A DNA stretch of 64,000 bases from Candidatus Mycoplasma mahonii (GTDB lineage: Bacteria; Bacillota_I; Bacilli_A; Mycoplasmatales; Metamycoplasmataceae), in NCBI RefSeq assembly GCF_030550815.1, contig NZ_CP114583.1, positions 571,818 to 635,817 of the forward strand, read 5' to 3'. How positions within the stretch are numbered: the stretch's first letter is position 1; each line of letters opens with the position of its first letter. The notes under the pieces are model-generated. The model made no database searches. It worked only from the letters and a program-made list of their open reading frames with translations, and was not told where the DNA came from. A program made the position numbers and the translations under genes. This document shows positions 43,301 through 56,100 of this stretch, piece after piece.

Positions 43301-43447
43301 TGACTCTATAATTTTAACATCGACTAATTTCTTTCCTGGGGTGATGTAAACACTGTCACCATTATTCATCATTGATAATGGAACTGCTATACTAGTTGTT
43401 ACTATTGCTCCAATTCCAATGCCAGATACTATCTTAATTTTTTTCAT
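34307..43447 (-). CDS. Giant repeat surface protein C (3046 aa)
   Basis: One continuous gene when two UGA codons (near 42,430 and 35,078) are read as Trp; otherwise it looks like three ORFs. The start ATG follows GGGAGATAAT. The N-terminal anchor MKKIKIVSGIGIGAIVTTSI has no Cys. The N-domain (to about residue 335) matches proteins A and E. The body has many copies of helical module 1 (TTAKGFITTAFETAP...VDKVLEAI, ~87 aa), helical module 2 (ASRNAFTTYFNAL...GLVTYNKAIALAN, ~98 aa) and the beta module (QSKYGITLGSA...PEPIDLSPTP). The end holds two copies of a domain with the motif PNVDxQRVHIANLF. Frame and 3' flank compared with D show a small deletion that ended the protein early (see findings). 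Probably outside-facing; function inferred only. Confidence 0.88.
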
Positions 43448-43509
43448 ATATTATCTCCCTTATGTTTAAGTATGTGTTATACCTAAAATAAATATTGCTC
43501 AATCTAAAA

Positions 43510-43580
43510 TTAATTATAAACATATAAATTCATATGAATTGAATAAATATGAAATAATGTGATATATAAAAATAACATTA
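43510..43580 (-). promoter_or_regulatory. Promoter region of surface gene C with the family box
   Basis: Box ATGTTATTTTT (complement 43,568-43,578) and TATAAT (complement 43,513-43,518), with the same order and similar spacing as before gene A. Confidence 0.5.
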
Positions 43581-43834
43581 TAAATTGTTTACGACTTTGT
43601 GAGGTAAAATGCTATTTTGCTTATTGTGTTGAAGTGTAGTAATTTCTATAAGTTATTAGCTTCTTTAGTGATCTTATAAATCTTTATCTCGTAAATTGGC
43701 CATTAAAAGTTTTTTTGTTATAAGTTTTTATTTTTATTACATTTTTTAGTGTCACTATCATAATCCTTGATTGTGGTGAATAAGCAAATCACTAACTCTT
43801 TTTTGCAAATAATTACGCATTCATATAATTCAAT

Positions 43835-44120
43835 GAATTAATGAAAAAATAGTCATAAGTTCATTGAAGTGTATCATTATGACCGCCCTTAAGATCTGGC
43901 CCTTATAATACATTTCATAATAACTAAGATAATTAATTAAAAGTTAACCATGAAAAACATGAGTTTTTATTATTTGCCTTTATGATTAAAAGCTAAATAA
44001 ACCCATATTTTGTAAAGACTGTAGTTTTATTTGGAATTTTAGTATTCATACTTTATCCTGAAGCTTGTGGAGTATAAATATCTTGAGCATTAGTTGAAGA
44101 ACTTTCTGTAGTTGGAGTTG
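43835..44120. repeat. 3' flank repeat, copy beside gene D
   Basis: Partner of 34,010-34,300. Here the reading frame of gene D runs intact to SSSTNAQDIYTPQASG and TAA at 44,053-44,055. The region from 43,600 to 43,830 shows only AT-rich broken frames. Confidence 0.85.
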
Positions 44121-47100
44121 GTGCACTATCGGTAACCGTAATTATAATAGTCCTTTTTTTATTTTTCTCAGGTATTTTAGGGATTTTGATAGTAATGGAG
44201 TCTCCATTATGGGCTTCTGGTCTATCACCCTCAGTAAAGGTTGGTGTTTTCCCGTTATCAAGTTTCTCTTTAAAAACTATCTTAACACCTTCAATAATAT
44301 TTCCATCTGTATCTGTTATAAGACTACTAAATAAATTAGCAATATGAACTATTTGAGTATCTACATTTGGTTGTAGTACATAAGTGAAATCATCGCTTGT
44401 GGGTTTTATAATTTCGCCATTACGAATAAAAGATGAATCAGAATCATCTATTAAATTATCAGAAGCAATAGGTGCAACAGTTTCATCGACACTAGCTATA
44501 GTAACCTTTGGTACAGGTAATTGTTGTTTTTTAGGTGGATTTGTCTCTATTGACTCTTCATATAATCTAATAGCTTCAAGAACTTTGTCAACTTCTGTTC
44601 CAATAGTTGGTGAAGAAGCAAGGACATTAATTGCAACTTCATCTAATGCTCCATCTATCGCAACATCAGCTGCTGCTTTGGCATTAGCAATCGCGGCAAA
44701 TAGTTCGGCATTATGAGCTTTATCATCTTGTTCAGGAGCTGTTTCAAAGGCAGTTGTAATAAATCCTTTTGCTGTAGTTTTAGCTGTTGCAATTGCTGTT
44801 TCTGTATTTTCCGCTGGTGTAGGACTTAAATCAATAGGTTCTGGTTGTGGTATTGTTAAATCACTTGCTCCATCAATTAAATCTGCAGTAATGGTAATCG
44901 TTGTTCCAGTAGCATCATAAGTATAAGTAAATGCACCCTCAGTGGCACTACCTAATGTAATCCCATATTTGCTTTGGGCATCATTGTCAAAAGGTCCACT
45001 GCCCACAGCATCAGCAATTTTAGCAATAGCTTCACTTGAAACTAGACGATTAACTCTTGTTTGTTCAGCATTAAGGTGTCTTTGATCATTAGCTTTTTTA
45101 TTAGCAAGAGCAATCGCTTTATTATAAGTTACTAATCCTTCATCGGCACCATCTCTTAATGATCCTACATCTCCTTCTGCATTAAATAAGGAATTCAGAT
45201 CATTAATAGACATAGCATTGTCAATACTATTTAAGCCATCAGTTTTTATGTTCTCATAAGTACCTTTAGCAATCAAAGGATCAACGGCATCACCCTCTAA
45301 ACTAGTTGTAGTTAAAGCATTAAAATAAGTTGTAAATGCATTCCTACTTGCAGTTTTAGCGTCTGCTAAAGCTTTATCTGTCCCTGTTGACTCTTTATAT
45401 TTAGTAATAGCTTCAAGAACTTTGTCAACTTCTAATCCAACAGTTTCTGAAGAAGCAAGGACATTAACTGCAGCTTCATTTAATGCTCCATCTATCGCAC
45501 GATCAGCTTCTGTTTGGGCACTAGCAATCGCGGCAAATAGTTCTGCATTATGAGCTTTATCATCTTGTTCAGGAGCTGTTTCAAAGGCAGTTGCAATAAA
45601 TTCTTTTGCTTTAGTTTTAGCGTCTGCTAAAGCTTTATCTGTCCCTGTTGACTCTTTATATTTAGTAATAGCTTCAAGAACTTTGTCAACTTCTGTTCCA
45701 ATAGTTGGTGAAGAAGCAAGGACATTAATTGCATTTATATTTGTTGCAGTATCTATCGCAACATCAGCTGCTGCTTTGGCATTAGCAATTGCTACAAATA
45801 GTTCAGCATTATGAGCTTTATCATCTTGTTCAGGAGCTGTTTCAAAGGCAGTTGTAATAAATCCTTTTGCTGTAGTTTTAGCGTCTGCTAAAGCTTTATC
45901 TGTCCCTGTTGACTCTTTATATTTAGTAATAGCTTCAAGAACTTTGTCAACTTCTGTTCCAATAGTTGGTGAAGAAGCAAGGACATTAATTGCATTTATA
46001 TTTGTTGCAGTATCTATCGCAACATCAGCTACTGCTTTGGCATTAGCAATTGCTACAAATAGTTCTGCATTATGAGTTTTATCATCTTGTTCAGGAGCTG
46101 TTGCAAAGGCAGTTGCAATAAATTCTTTTGCTTTAGTTTTAGCGTCTGCTAAAGCTTTATCTGTCCCTGTTGACTCTTCATATTCTTTAATAGCTTCAAG
46201 AACATTGCCAACTTCTGTTCCAATAGTTGGTGAAGAAGCAAGGACATTAACTGCAGCTTCATTTAATGCTCCATCTATCGCAACATCAGCTGCTGCTTTG
46301 GCATTAGCAATCGCGGCAAATAGTTCGGCATTATGAGCTTTATCATCTTGTTCAGGAGCTGTTTCAAAGGCAGTTGTAATAAATCCTTTTGCTGTAGTTT
46401 TAGCTGTTGCAATTGCTGTTTCTGTATTTTCCGCTGGTGTAGGACTTAAATCAATAGGTTCTGGTTGTGGTATTGTTAAATCACTTGCTCCATCAATTAA
46501 ATCTGCAGTAATGGTAATCGTTGTTCCAGTAGCATCATAAGTATAAGTAAATGCACCCTCAGTGGCACTACCTAATGTAATCCCATATTTGCTTTGGGCA
46601 TCATTGTCAAAAGGTCCACTGCCCACAGCATCAGCAATTTTAGCAATAGCTTCACTTGAAACTAGACGATTAACTCTTGTTTGTTCAGCATTAAGGTGTC
46701 TTTGATCATTAGCTTTTTTATTAGCAAGAGCAATCGCTTTATTATAAGTTACTAATCCTTCATCGGCACCATCTCTTAATGATCCTACATCTCCTTCTGC
46801 ATTAAATAAGGAATTCAGATCATTAATAGACATAGCATTGTCAATACTATTTAAGCCATCAGTTTTTATGTTCTCATAAGTACCTTTAGCAATCAAAGGA
46901 TCAACGGCATCACCCTCTAAACTAGTTGTAGTTAAAGCATTAAAATAAGTTGTAAATGCATTCCTACTTGCAGTTTTAGCGTCTGCTAAAGCTTTATCTG
47001 TCCCTGTTGACTCTTTATATTTAGTAATAGCTTCAAGAACTTTGTCAACTTCTAATCCAACAGTTTCTGAAGAAGCAAGGACATTAACTGCAGCTTCATT

Positions 47101-50100
47101 TAATGCTCCATCTATCGCAACATCAGCTGCTGCTTTGGCATTAGCAATCGCGGCAAATAGTTCTGCATTATGAGCTTTATCATCTTGTGAAGGAGCTGTT
47201 TCAAAGGCAGTTGTAATAAATCCTTTTGCTGTAGTTTTAGCAGCTGCAATTGCTGTTTCTGTATTTTTTGCTGGTGTAGGACTTAAAACAATAGGTTCTG
47301 GTTGTGGTATTGTTAAATCACTTGCTCCATCAATTAAATCTGCAGTAATGGTAATCGTTGTTGCAGTAGCAACATAAGTATAAGTAAATGCACCATCAGC
47401 GGCATTACCTAATGTAATCCCGTATTTGCTTTGGGCATCATTATCAAAAGCTCCACTGCCCACAGCATCAGCAATTTTAGCAATAGCTTCACTTGAAACT
47501 AGACGATTAACCCTTGTTTGTTCAGCATTAAGGTGTCTTTGATCATTAGCTTTTTTATTAGCAAGAGCAATCGCTTTATTATAAGTTACTAATCCTTCAT
47601 CGGCACCATCTCTTAATGATCCTACATCTCCTTCTGCATTAAATAAGGAATTCAGATCATTAATAGACATAGCATTGTCAATACTATTTAAGCCATCAGT
47701 TTTTATGTTCTCATAAGTACCTTTAGCAATCAAAGGATCAACGGCATCACCCTCTAAACTAGTTGTAGTTAAAGCATTAAAATAAGTTGTAAATGCATTC
47801 CTACTTGCAGTTTTAGCGTCTGCTAAAGCTTTATCTGTCCCTGTTGACTCTTTATATTTAGTAATAGCTTCAAGAACTTTGTCAACTTCTAATCCAACAG
47901 TTTCTGAAGAAGCAAGGATATTAACTGCAGCTTCATCTAATGCTTCATCTATCGCACGATCAGCTGCTGCTTTGGCATTAGCAATTGCTACAAATAGTTC
48001 AGCATTATGAGCTTTATCATCTTGTTCAGGAGCTGTTGCAAAGGCAGTTGCAATAAATTCTTTTGCTTTAGTTTTAGCGTCTGCTAAAGCTTTATCTGTC
48101 CCTGTTGACTCTTCATATTCTTTAATAGCTTCAAGAACATTGCCAACTTCTGTTCCAATAGTTGGTGAAGAAGCAAGGACATTAACTGCAGCTTCATTTA
48201 ATGCTCCATCTATCGCAACATCAGCTGCTGCTTTGGCATTAGCAATCGCGGCAAATAGTTCTGCATTATGAGCTTTATCATCTTGTGAAGGAGCTGTTTC
48301 AAAGGCAGTTGTAATAAATCCTTTTGCTGTAGTTTTAGCAGCTGCAATTGCTGTTTCTGTATTTTTTGCTGGTGTAGGACTTAAAACAATAGGTTCTGGT
48401 TGTGGTATTGTTAAATCACTTGCTCCATCAATTAAATCTGCAGTAATGGTAATCGTTGTTGCAGTAGCAACATAAGTATAAGTAAATGCACCATCAGCGG
48501 CATTACCTAATGTAATCCCGTATTTGCTTTGGGCATCATTATCAAAAGCTCCACTGCCCACAGCATCAGCAATTTTAGCAATAGCTTCACTTGAAACTAG
48601 ACGATTAACCCTTGTTTGTTCAGCATTAAGGTGTCTTTGATCATTAGCTTTTTTATTAGCAAGAGCAATCGCTTTATTATAAGTTACTAATCCTTCATCG
48701 GCACCATCTCTTAATGATCCTACATCTCCTTCTGCATTAAATAAGGAATTCAGATCATTAATAGACATAGCATTGTCAATACTATTTAAGCCATCAGTTT
48801 TTATGTTCTCATAAGTACCTTTAGCAATCAAAGGATCAACGGCATCACCCTCTAAACTAGTTGTAGTTAAAGCATTAAAATAAGTTGTAAATGCATTCCT
48901 ACTTGCAGTTTTAGCGTCTGCTAAAGCTTTATCTGTCCCTGTTGACTCTTTATATTTAGTAATAGCTTCAAGAACTTTGTCAACTTCTAATCCAACAGTT
49001 TCTGAAGAAGCAAGGACATTAACTGCAGCTTCATTTAATGCTCCATCTATCGCAACATCAGCTGCTGCTTTGGCATTAGCAATCGCGGCAAATAGTTCTG
49101 CATTATGAGCTTTATCATCTTGTTCAGGAGCTGTTTCAAAGGCAGTTGTAATAAATCCTTTTGCTGTAGTTTTAGCAGCTGCAATTGCTGTTTCTGTATT
49201 TTTTGCTGGTGTAGGACTTAAAACAATAGGTTCTGGTTGTGGTATTGTTAAATCACTTGCTCCATCAATTAAATCTGCAGTAATGGTAATCGTTGTTGCA
49301 GTAGCAACATAAGTATAAGTAAATGCACCATCAGCGGCATTACCTAATGTAATCCCGTATTTGCTTTGGGCATCATTATCAAAAGCTCCACTGCCCACAG
49401 CATCAGCAATTTTAGCAATAGCTTCACTTGAAACTAGACGATTAACTCTTGTTTGTTCAGCATTAAGGTGTCTTTGATCATTAGCTTTTTTATTAGCAAG
49501 AGCAATCGCTTTATTATAAGTTACTAATCCTTCATCGGCACCATCTCTTAATGATCCTACATCTCCTTCTGCATTAAATAAGGAATTCAGATCATTAATA
49601 GACATAGCATTGTCAATACTATTTAAGCCATCAGTTTTTATGTTCTCATAAGTACCTTTAGCAATCAAAGGATCAACGGCATCACCCTCTAAACTAGTTG
49701 TAGTTAAAGCATTAAAATAAGTTGTAAATGCATTCCTACTTGCAGTTTTAGCGTCTGCTAAAGCTTTATCTGTCCCTGTTGACTCTTTATATTTAGTAAT
49801 AGCTTCAAGAACTTTGTCAACTTCTAATCCAACAGTTTCTGAAGAAGCAAGGACATTAACTGCAGCTTCATTTAATGCTCCATCTATCGCACGATCAGCT
49901 TCTGTTTGGGCACTAGCAATCGCGGCAAATAGTTCTGCATTATGAGCTTTATCATCTTGTTCAGGAGCTGTTTCAAAGGCAGTTGCAATAAATTCTTTTG
50001 CTTTAGTTTTAGCGTCTGCTAAAGCTTTATCTGTCCCTGTTGACTCTTTATATTTAGTAATAGCTTCAAGAACTTTGTCAACTTCTGTTCCAATAGTTGG

Positions 50101-53100
50101 TGAAGAAGCAAGGACATTAATTGCATTTATATTTGTTGCAGTATCTATCGCAACATCAGCTGCTGCTTTGGCATTAGCAATTGCTACAAATAGTTCAGCA
50201 TTATGAGCTTTATCATCTTGTTCAGGAGCTGTTTCAAAGGCAGTTGTAATAAATCCTTTTGCTGTAGTTTTAGCGTCTGCTAAAGCTTTATCTGTCCCTG
50301 TTGACTCTTTATATTTAGTAATAGCTTCAAGAACTTTGTCAACTTCTGTTCCAATAGTTGGTGAAGAAGCAAGGACATTAATTGCATTTATATTTGTTGC
50401 AGTATCTATCGCAACATCAGCTACTGCTTTGGCATTAGCAATTGCTACAAATAGTTCTGCATTATGAGTTTTATCATCTTGTTCAGGAGCTGTTGCAAAG
50501 GCAGTTGCAATAAATTCTTTTGCTTTAGTTTTAGCGTCTGCTAAAGCTTTATCTGTCCCTGTTGACTCTTCATATTCTTTAATAGCTTCAAGAACATTGC
50601 CAACTTCTGTTCCAATAGTTGGTGAAGAAGCAAGGACATTAACTGCAGCTTCATTTAATGCTCCATCTATCGCAACATCAGCTGCTGCTTTGGCATTAGC
50701 AATCGCGGCAAATAGTTCGGCATTATGAGCTTTATCATCTTGTTCAGGAGCTGTTTCAAAGGCAGTTGTAATAAATCCTTTTGCTGTAGTTTTAGCTGTT
50801 GCAATTGCTGTTTCTGTATTTTCCGCTGGTGTAGGACTTAAATCAATAGGTTCTGGTTGTGGTATTGTTAAATCACTTGCTCCATCAATTAAATCTGCAG
50901 TAATGGTAATCGTTGTTCCAGTAGCATCATAAGTATAAGTAAATGCACCCTCAGTGGCACTACCTAATGTAATCCCATATTTGCTTTGGGCATCATTGTC
51001 AAAAGGTCCACTGCCCACAGCATCAGCAATTTTAGCAATAGCTTCACTTGAAACTAGACGATTAACTCTTGTTTGTTCAGCATTAAGGTGTCTTTGATCA
51101 TTAGCTTTTTTATTAGCAAGAGCAATCGCTTTATTATAAGTTACTAATCCTTCATCGGCACCATCTCTTAATGATCCTACATCTCCTTCTGCATTAAATA
51201 AGGAATTCAGATCATTAATAGACATAGCATTGTCAATACTATTTAAGCCATCAGTTTTTATGTTCTCATAAGTACCTTTAGCAATCAAAGGATCAACGGC
51301 ATCACCCTCTAAACTAGTTGTAGTTAAAGCATTAAAATAAGTTGTAAATGCATTCCTACTTGCAGTTTTAGCGTCTGCTAAAGCTTTATCTGTCCCTGTT
51401 GACTCTTTATATTTAGTAATAGCTTCAAGAACTTTGTCAACTTCTAATCCAACAGTTTCTGAAGAAGCAAGGACATTAACTGCAGCTTCATTTAATGCTC
51501 CATCTATCGCAACATCAGCTGCTGCTTTGGCATTAGCAATCGCGGCAAATAGTTCTGCATTATGAGCTTTATCATCTTGTGAAGGAGCTGTTTCAAAGGC
51601 AGTTGTAATAAATCCTTTTGCTGTAGTTTTAGCAGCTGCAATTGCTGTTTCTGTATTTTTTGCTGGTGTAGGACTTAAAACAATAGGTTCTGGTTGTGGT
51701 ATTGTTAAATCACTTGCTCCATCAATTAAATCTGCAGTAATGGTAATCGTTGTTGCAGTAGCAACATAAGTATAAGTAAATGCACCATCAGCGGCATTAC
51801 CTAATGTAATCCCGTATTTGCTTTGGGCATCATTATCAAAAGCTCCACTGCCCACAGCATCAGCAATTTTAGCAATAGCTTCACTTGAAACTAGACGATT
51901 AACCCTTGTTTGTTCAGCATTAAGGTGTCTTTGATCATTAGCTTTTTTATTAGCAAGAGCAATCGCTTTATTATAAGTTACTAATCCTTCATCGGCACCA
52001 TCTCTTAATGATCCTACATCTCCTTCTGCATTAAATAAGGAATTCAGATCATTAATAGACATAGCATTGTCAATACTATTTAAGCCATCAGTTTTTATGT
52101 TCTCATAAGTACCTTTAGCAATCAAAGGATCAACGGCATCACCCTCTAAACTAGTTGTAGTTAAAGCATTAAAATAAGTTGTAAATGCATTCCTACTTGC
52201 AGTTTTAGCGTCTGCTAAAGCTTTATCTGTCCCTGTTGACTCTTTATATTTAGTAATAGCTTCAAGAACTTTGTCAACTTCTAATCCAACAGTTTCTGAA
52301 GAAGCAAGGATATTAACTGCAGCTTCATCTAATGCTTCATCTATCGCACGATCAGCTGCTGCTTTGGCATTAGCAATTGCTACAAATAGTTCAACATTAT
52401 GAGCTTTATCATCTTGTTCAGGAGCTGTTGCAAAGGCAGTTGCAATAAATTCTTTTGCTTTAGTTTTAGCGTCTGCTAAAGCTTTATCTGTCCCTGTTGA
52501 CTCTTCATATTCTTTAATAGCTTCAAGAACATTGCCAACTTCTGTTCCAATAGTTGGTGAAGAAGCAAGGACATTAACTGCAGCTTCATTTAATGCTCCA
52601 TCTATCGCAACATCAGCTGCTGCTTTGGCATTAGCAATCGCGGCAAATAGTTCTGCATTATGAGCTTTATCATCTTGTGAAGGAGCTGTTTCAAAGGCAG
52701 TTGTAATAAATCCTTTTGCTGTAGTTTTAGCAGCTGCAATTGCTGTTTCTGTATTTTTTGCTGGTGTAGGACTTAAAACAATAGGTTCTGGTTGTGGTAT
52801 TGTTAAATCACTTGCTCCATCAATTAAATCTGCAGTAATGGTAATCGTTGTTGCAGTAGCAACATAAGTATAAGTAAATGCACCATCAGCGGCATTACCT
52901 AATGTAATCCCGTATTTGCTTTGGGCATCATTATCAAAAGCTCCACTGCCCACAGCATCAGCAATTTTAGCAATAGCTTCACTTGAAACTAGACGATTAA
53001 CCCTTGTTTGTTCAGCATTAAGGTGTCTTTGATCATTAGCTTTTTTATTAGCAAGAGCAATCGCTTTATTATAAGTTACTAATCCTTCATCGGCACCATC

Positions 53101-56100
53101 TCTTAATGATCCTACATCTCCTTCTGCATTAAATAAGGAATTCAGATCATTAATAGACATAGCATTGTCAATACTATTTAAGCCATCAGTTTTTATGTTC
53201 TCATAAGTACCTTTAGCAATCAAAGGATCAACGGCATCACCCTCTAAACTAGTTGTAGTTAAAGCATTAAAATAAGTTGTAAATGCATTCCTACTTGCAG
53301 TTTTAGCGTCTGCTAAAGCTTTATCTGTCCCTGTTGACTCTTTATATTTAGTAATAGCTTCAAGAACTTTGTCAACTTCTAATCCAACAGTTTCTGAAGA
53401 AGCAAGGACATTAACTGCAGCTTCATTTAATGCTCCATCTATCGCAACATCAGCTGCTGCTTTGGCATTAGCAATCGCGGCAAATAGTTCTGCATTATGA
53501 GCTTTATCATCTTGTGAAGGAGCTGTTTCAAAGGCAGTTGTAATAAATCCTTTTGCTGTAGTTTTAGCAGCTGCAATTGCTGTTTCTGTATTTTTTGCTG
53601 GTGTAGGACTTAAAACAATAGGTTCTGGTTGTGGTATTGTTAAATCACTTGCTCCATCAATTAAATCTGCAGTAATGGTAATCGTTGTTGCAGTAGCAAC
53701 ATAAGTATAAGTAAATGCACCATCAGCGGCATTACCTAATGTAATCCCGTATTTGCTTTGGGCATCATTATCAAAAGCTCCACTGCCCACAGCATCAGCA
53801 ATTTTAGCAATAGCTTCACTTGAAACTAGACGATTAACTCTTGTTTGTTCAGCATTAAGGTGTCTTTGATCATTAGCTTTTTTATTAGCAAGAGCAATCG
53901 CTTTATTATAAGTTACTAATCCTTCATCGGCACCATCTCTTAATGATCCTACATCTCCTTCTGCATTAAATAAGGAATTCAGATCATTAATAGACATAGC
54001 ATTGTCAATACTATTTAAGCCATCAGTTTTTATGTTCTCATAAGTACCTTTAGCAATCAAAGGATCAACGGCATCACCCTCTAAACTAGTTGTAGTTAAA
54101 GCATTAAAATAAGTTGTAAATGCATTCCTACTTGCAGTTTTAGCGTCTGCTAAAGCTTTATCTGTCCCTGTTGACTCTTTATATTTAGTAATAGCTTCAA
54201 GAACTTTGTCAACTTCTAATCCAACAGTTTCTGAAGAAGCAAGGATATTAACTGCAGCTTCATCTAATGCTTCATCTATCGCACGATCAGCTGCTGCTTT
54301 GGCATTAGCAATTGCTACAAATAGTTCAGCATTATGAGCTTTATCATCTTGTTCAGGAGCTGTTGCAAAGGCAGTTGCAATAAATTCTTTTGCTTTAGTT
54401 TTAGCGTCTGCTAAAGCTTTATCTGTCCCTGTTGACTCTTCATATTCTTTAATAGCTTCAAGAACATTGCCAACTTCTGTTCCAATAGTTGGTGAAGAAG
54501 CAAGGACATTAACTGCAGCTTCATTTAATGCTCCATCTATCGCAACATCAGCTGCTGCTTTGGCATTAGCAATCGCGGCAAATAGTTCGGCATTATGAGC
54601 TTTATCATCTTGTTCAGGAGCTGTTTCAAAGGCAGTTGTAATAAATCCTTTTGCTGTAGTTTTAGCTGTTGCAATTGCTGTTTCTGTATTTTCCGCTGGT
54701 GTAGGACTTAAACCAATAGGTTCTGGTTGTGGTATTGTTAAATCACTTGCTCCATCAATTAAATCTGCAGTAATGGTAATCGTTGTTCCAGTAGCATCAT
54801 AAGTATAAGTAAATGCACCATCAGCGGCATTACCTAATGTAATCCCGTATTTGCTTTGGGCATCATTATCAAAAGCTCCACTGCCCACAGCATCAGCAAT
54901 TTTAGCAATAGCTTCACTTGAAACTAGACGATTAACTCTTGTTTGTTCAGCATTAAGGTGTCTTTGATCATTAGCTTTTTTATTAGCAAGAGCAATCGCT
55001 TTATTATAAGTTACTAATCCTTCATCGGCACCATCTCTTAATGATCCTACATCTCCTTCTGCATTAAATAAGGAATTCAGATCATTAATAGACATAGCAT
55101 TGTCAATACTATTTAAGCCATCAGTTTTTATGTTCTCATAAGTACCTTTAGCAATCAAAGGATCAACGGCATCACCCTCTAAACTAGTTGTAGTTAAAGC
55201 ATTAAAATAAGTTGTAAATGCATTCCTACTTGCAGTTTTAGCGTCTGCTAAAGCTTTATCTGTCCCTGTTGACTCTTCATATTTAGTAATAGCTTCAAGA
55301 ACTTTGTCAACTTCTAATCCAACAGTTTCTGAAGAAGCAAGGACATTAACTGCAGCTTCATTTAATGCTCCATCTATCGCAACATCAGCTGCTGCTTTGG
55401 CATTAGCAATCGCGGCAAATAGTTCTGCATTATGAGCTTTATCATCTTGTGAAGGAGCTGTTTCAAAGGCAGTTGTAATAAATCCTTTTGCTGTAGTTTT
55501 AGCAGCTGCAATTGCTGTTTCTGTATTTTTTGCTGGTGTAGGACTTAAAACAATAGGTTCTGGTTGTGGTATTGTTAAATCACTTGCTCCATCAATTAAA
55601 TCTGCAGTAATGGTAATCGTTGTTGCAGTAGCAACATAAGTATAAGTAAATGCACCATCAGCGGCATTACCTAATGTAATCCCGTATTTGCTTTGGGCAT
55701 CATTATCAAAAGCTCCACTGCCCACAGCATCAGCAATTTTAGCAATAGCTTCACTTGAAACTAGACGATTAACCCTTGTTTGTTCAGCATTAAGGTGTCT
55801 TTGATCATTAGCTTTTTTATTAGCAAGAGCAATCGCTTTATTATAAGTTACTAATCCTTCATCGGCACCATCTCTTAATGATCCTACATCTCCTTCTGCA
55901 TTAAATAAGGAATTCAGATCATTAATAGACATAGCATTGTCAATACTATTTAAGCCACCAGTTTTTATGTTCTCATAAGTACCTTTAGCAATCAAAGGAT
56001 CAACGGCATCACCCTCTAAACTAGTTGTAGTTAAAGCATTAAAATAAGTTGTAAATGCATTCCTACTTGCAGTTTTAGCGTCTGCTAAAGCTTTATCTGT

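Noticed and set aside
35078-43447. Gene C as three separate genes or a frameshifted pseudogene
   Set aside because: The breaks at about 42,430 and 35,078 are UGA codons in an otherwise continuous frame; code 4 is proven by many housekeeping genes here.
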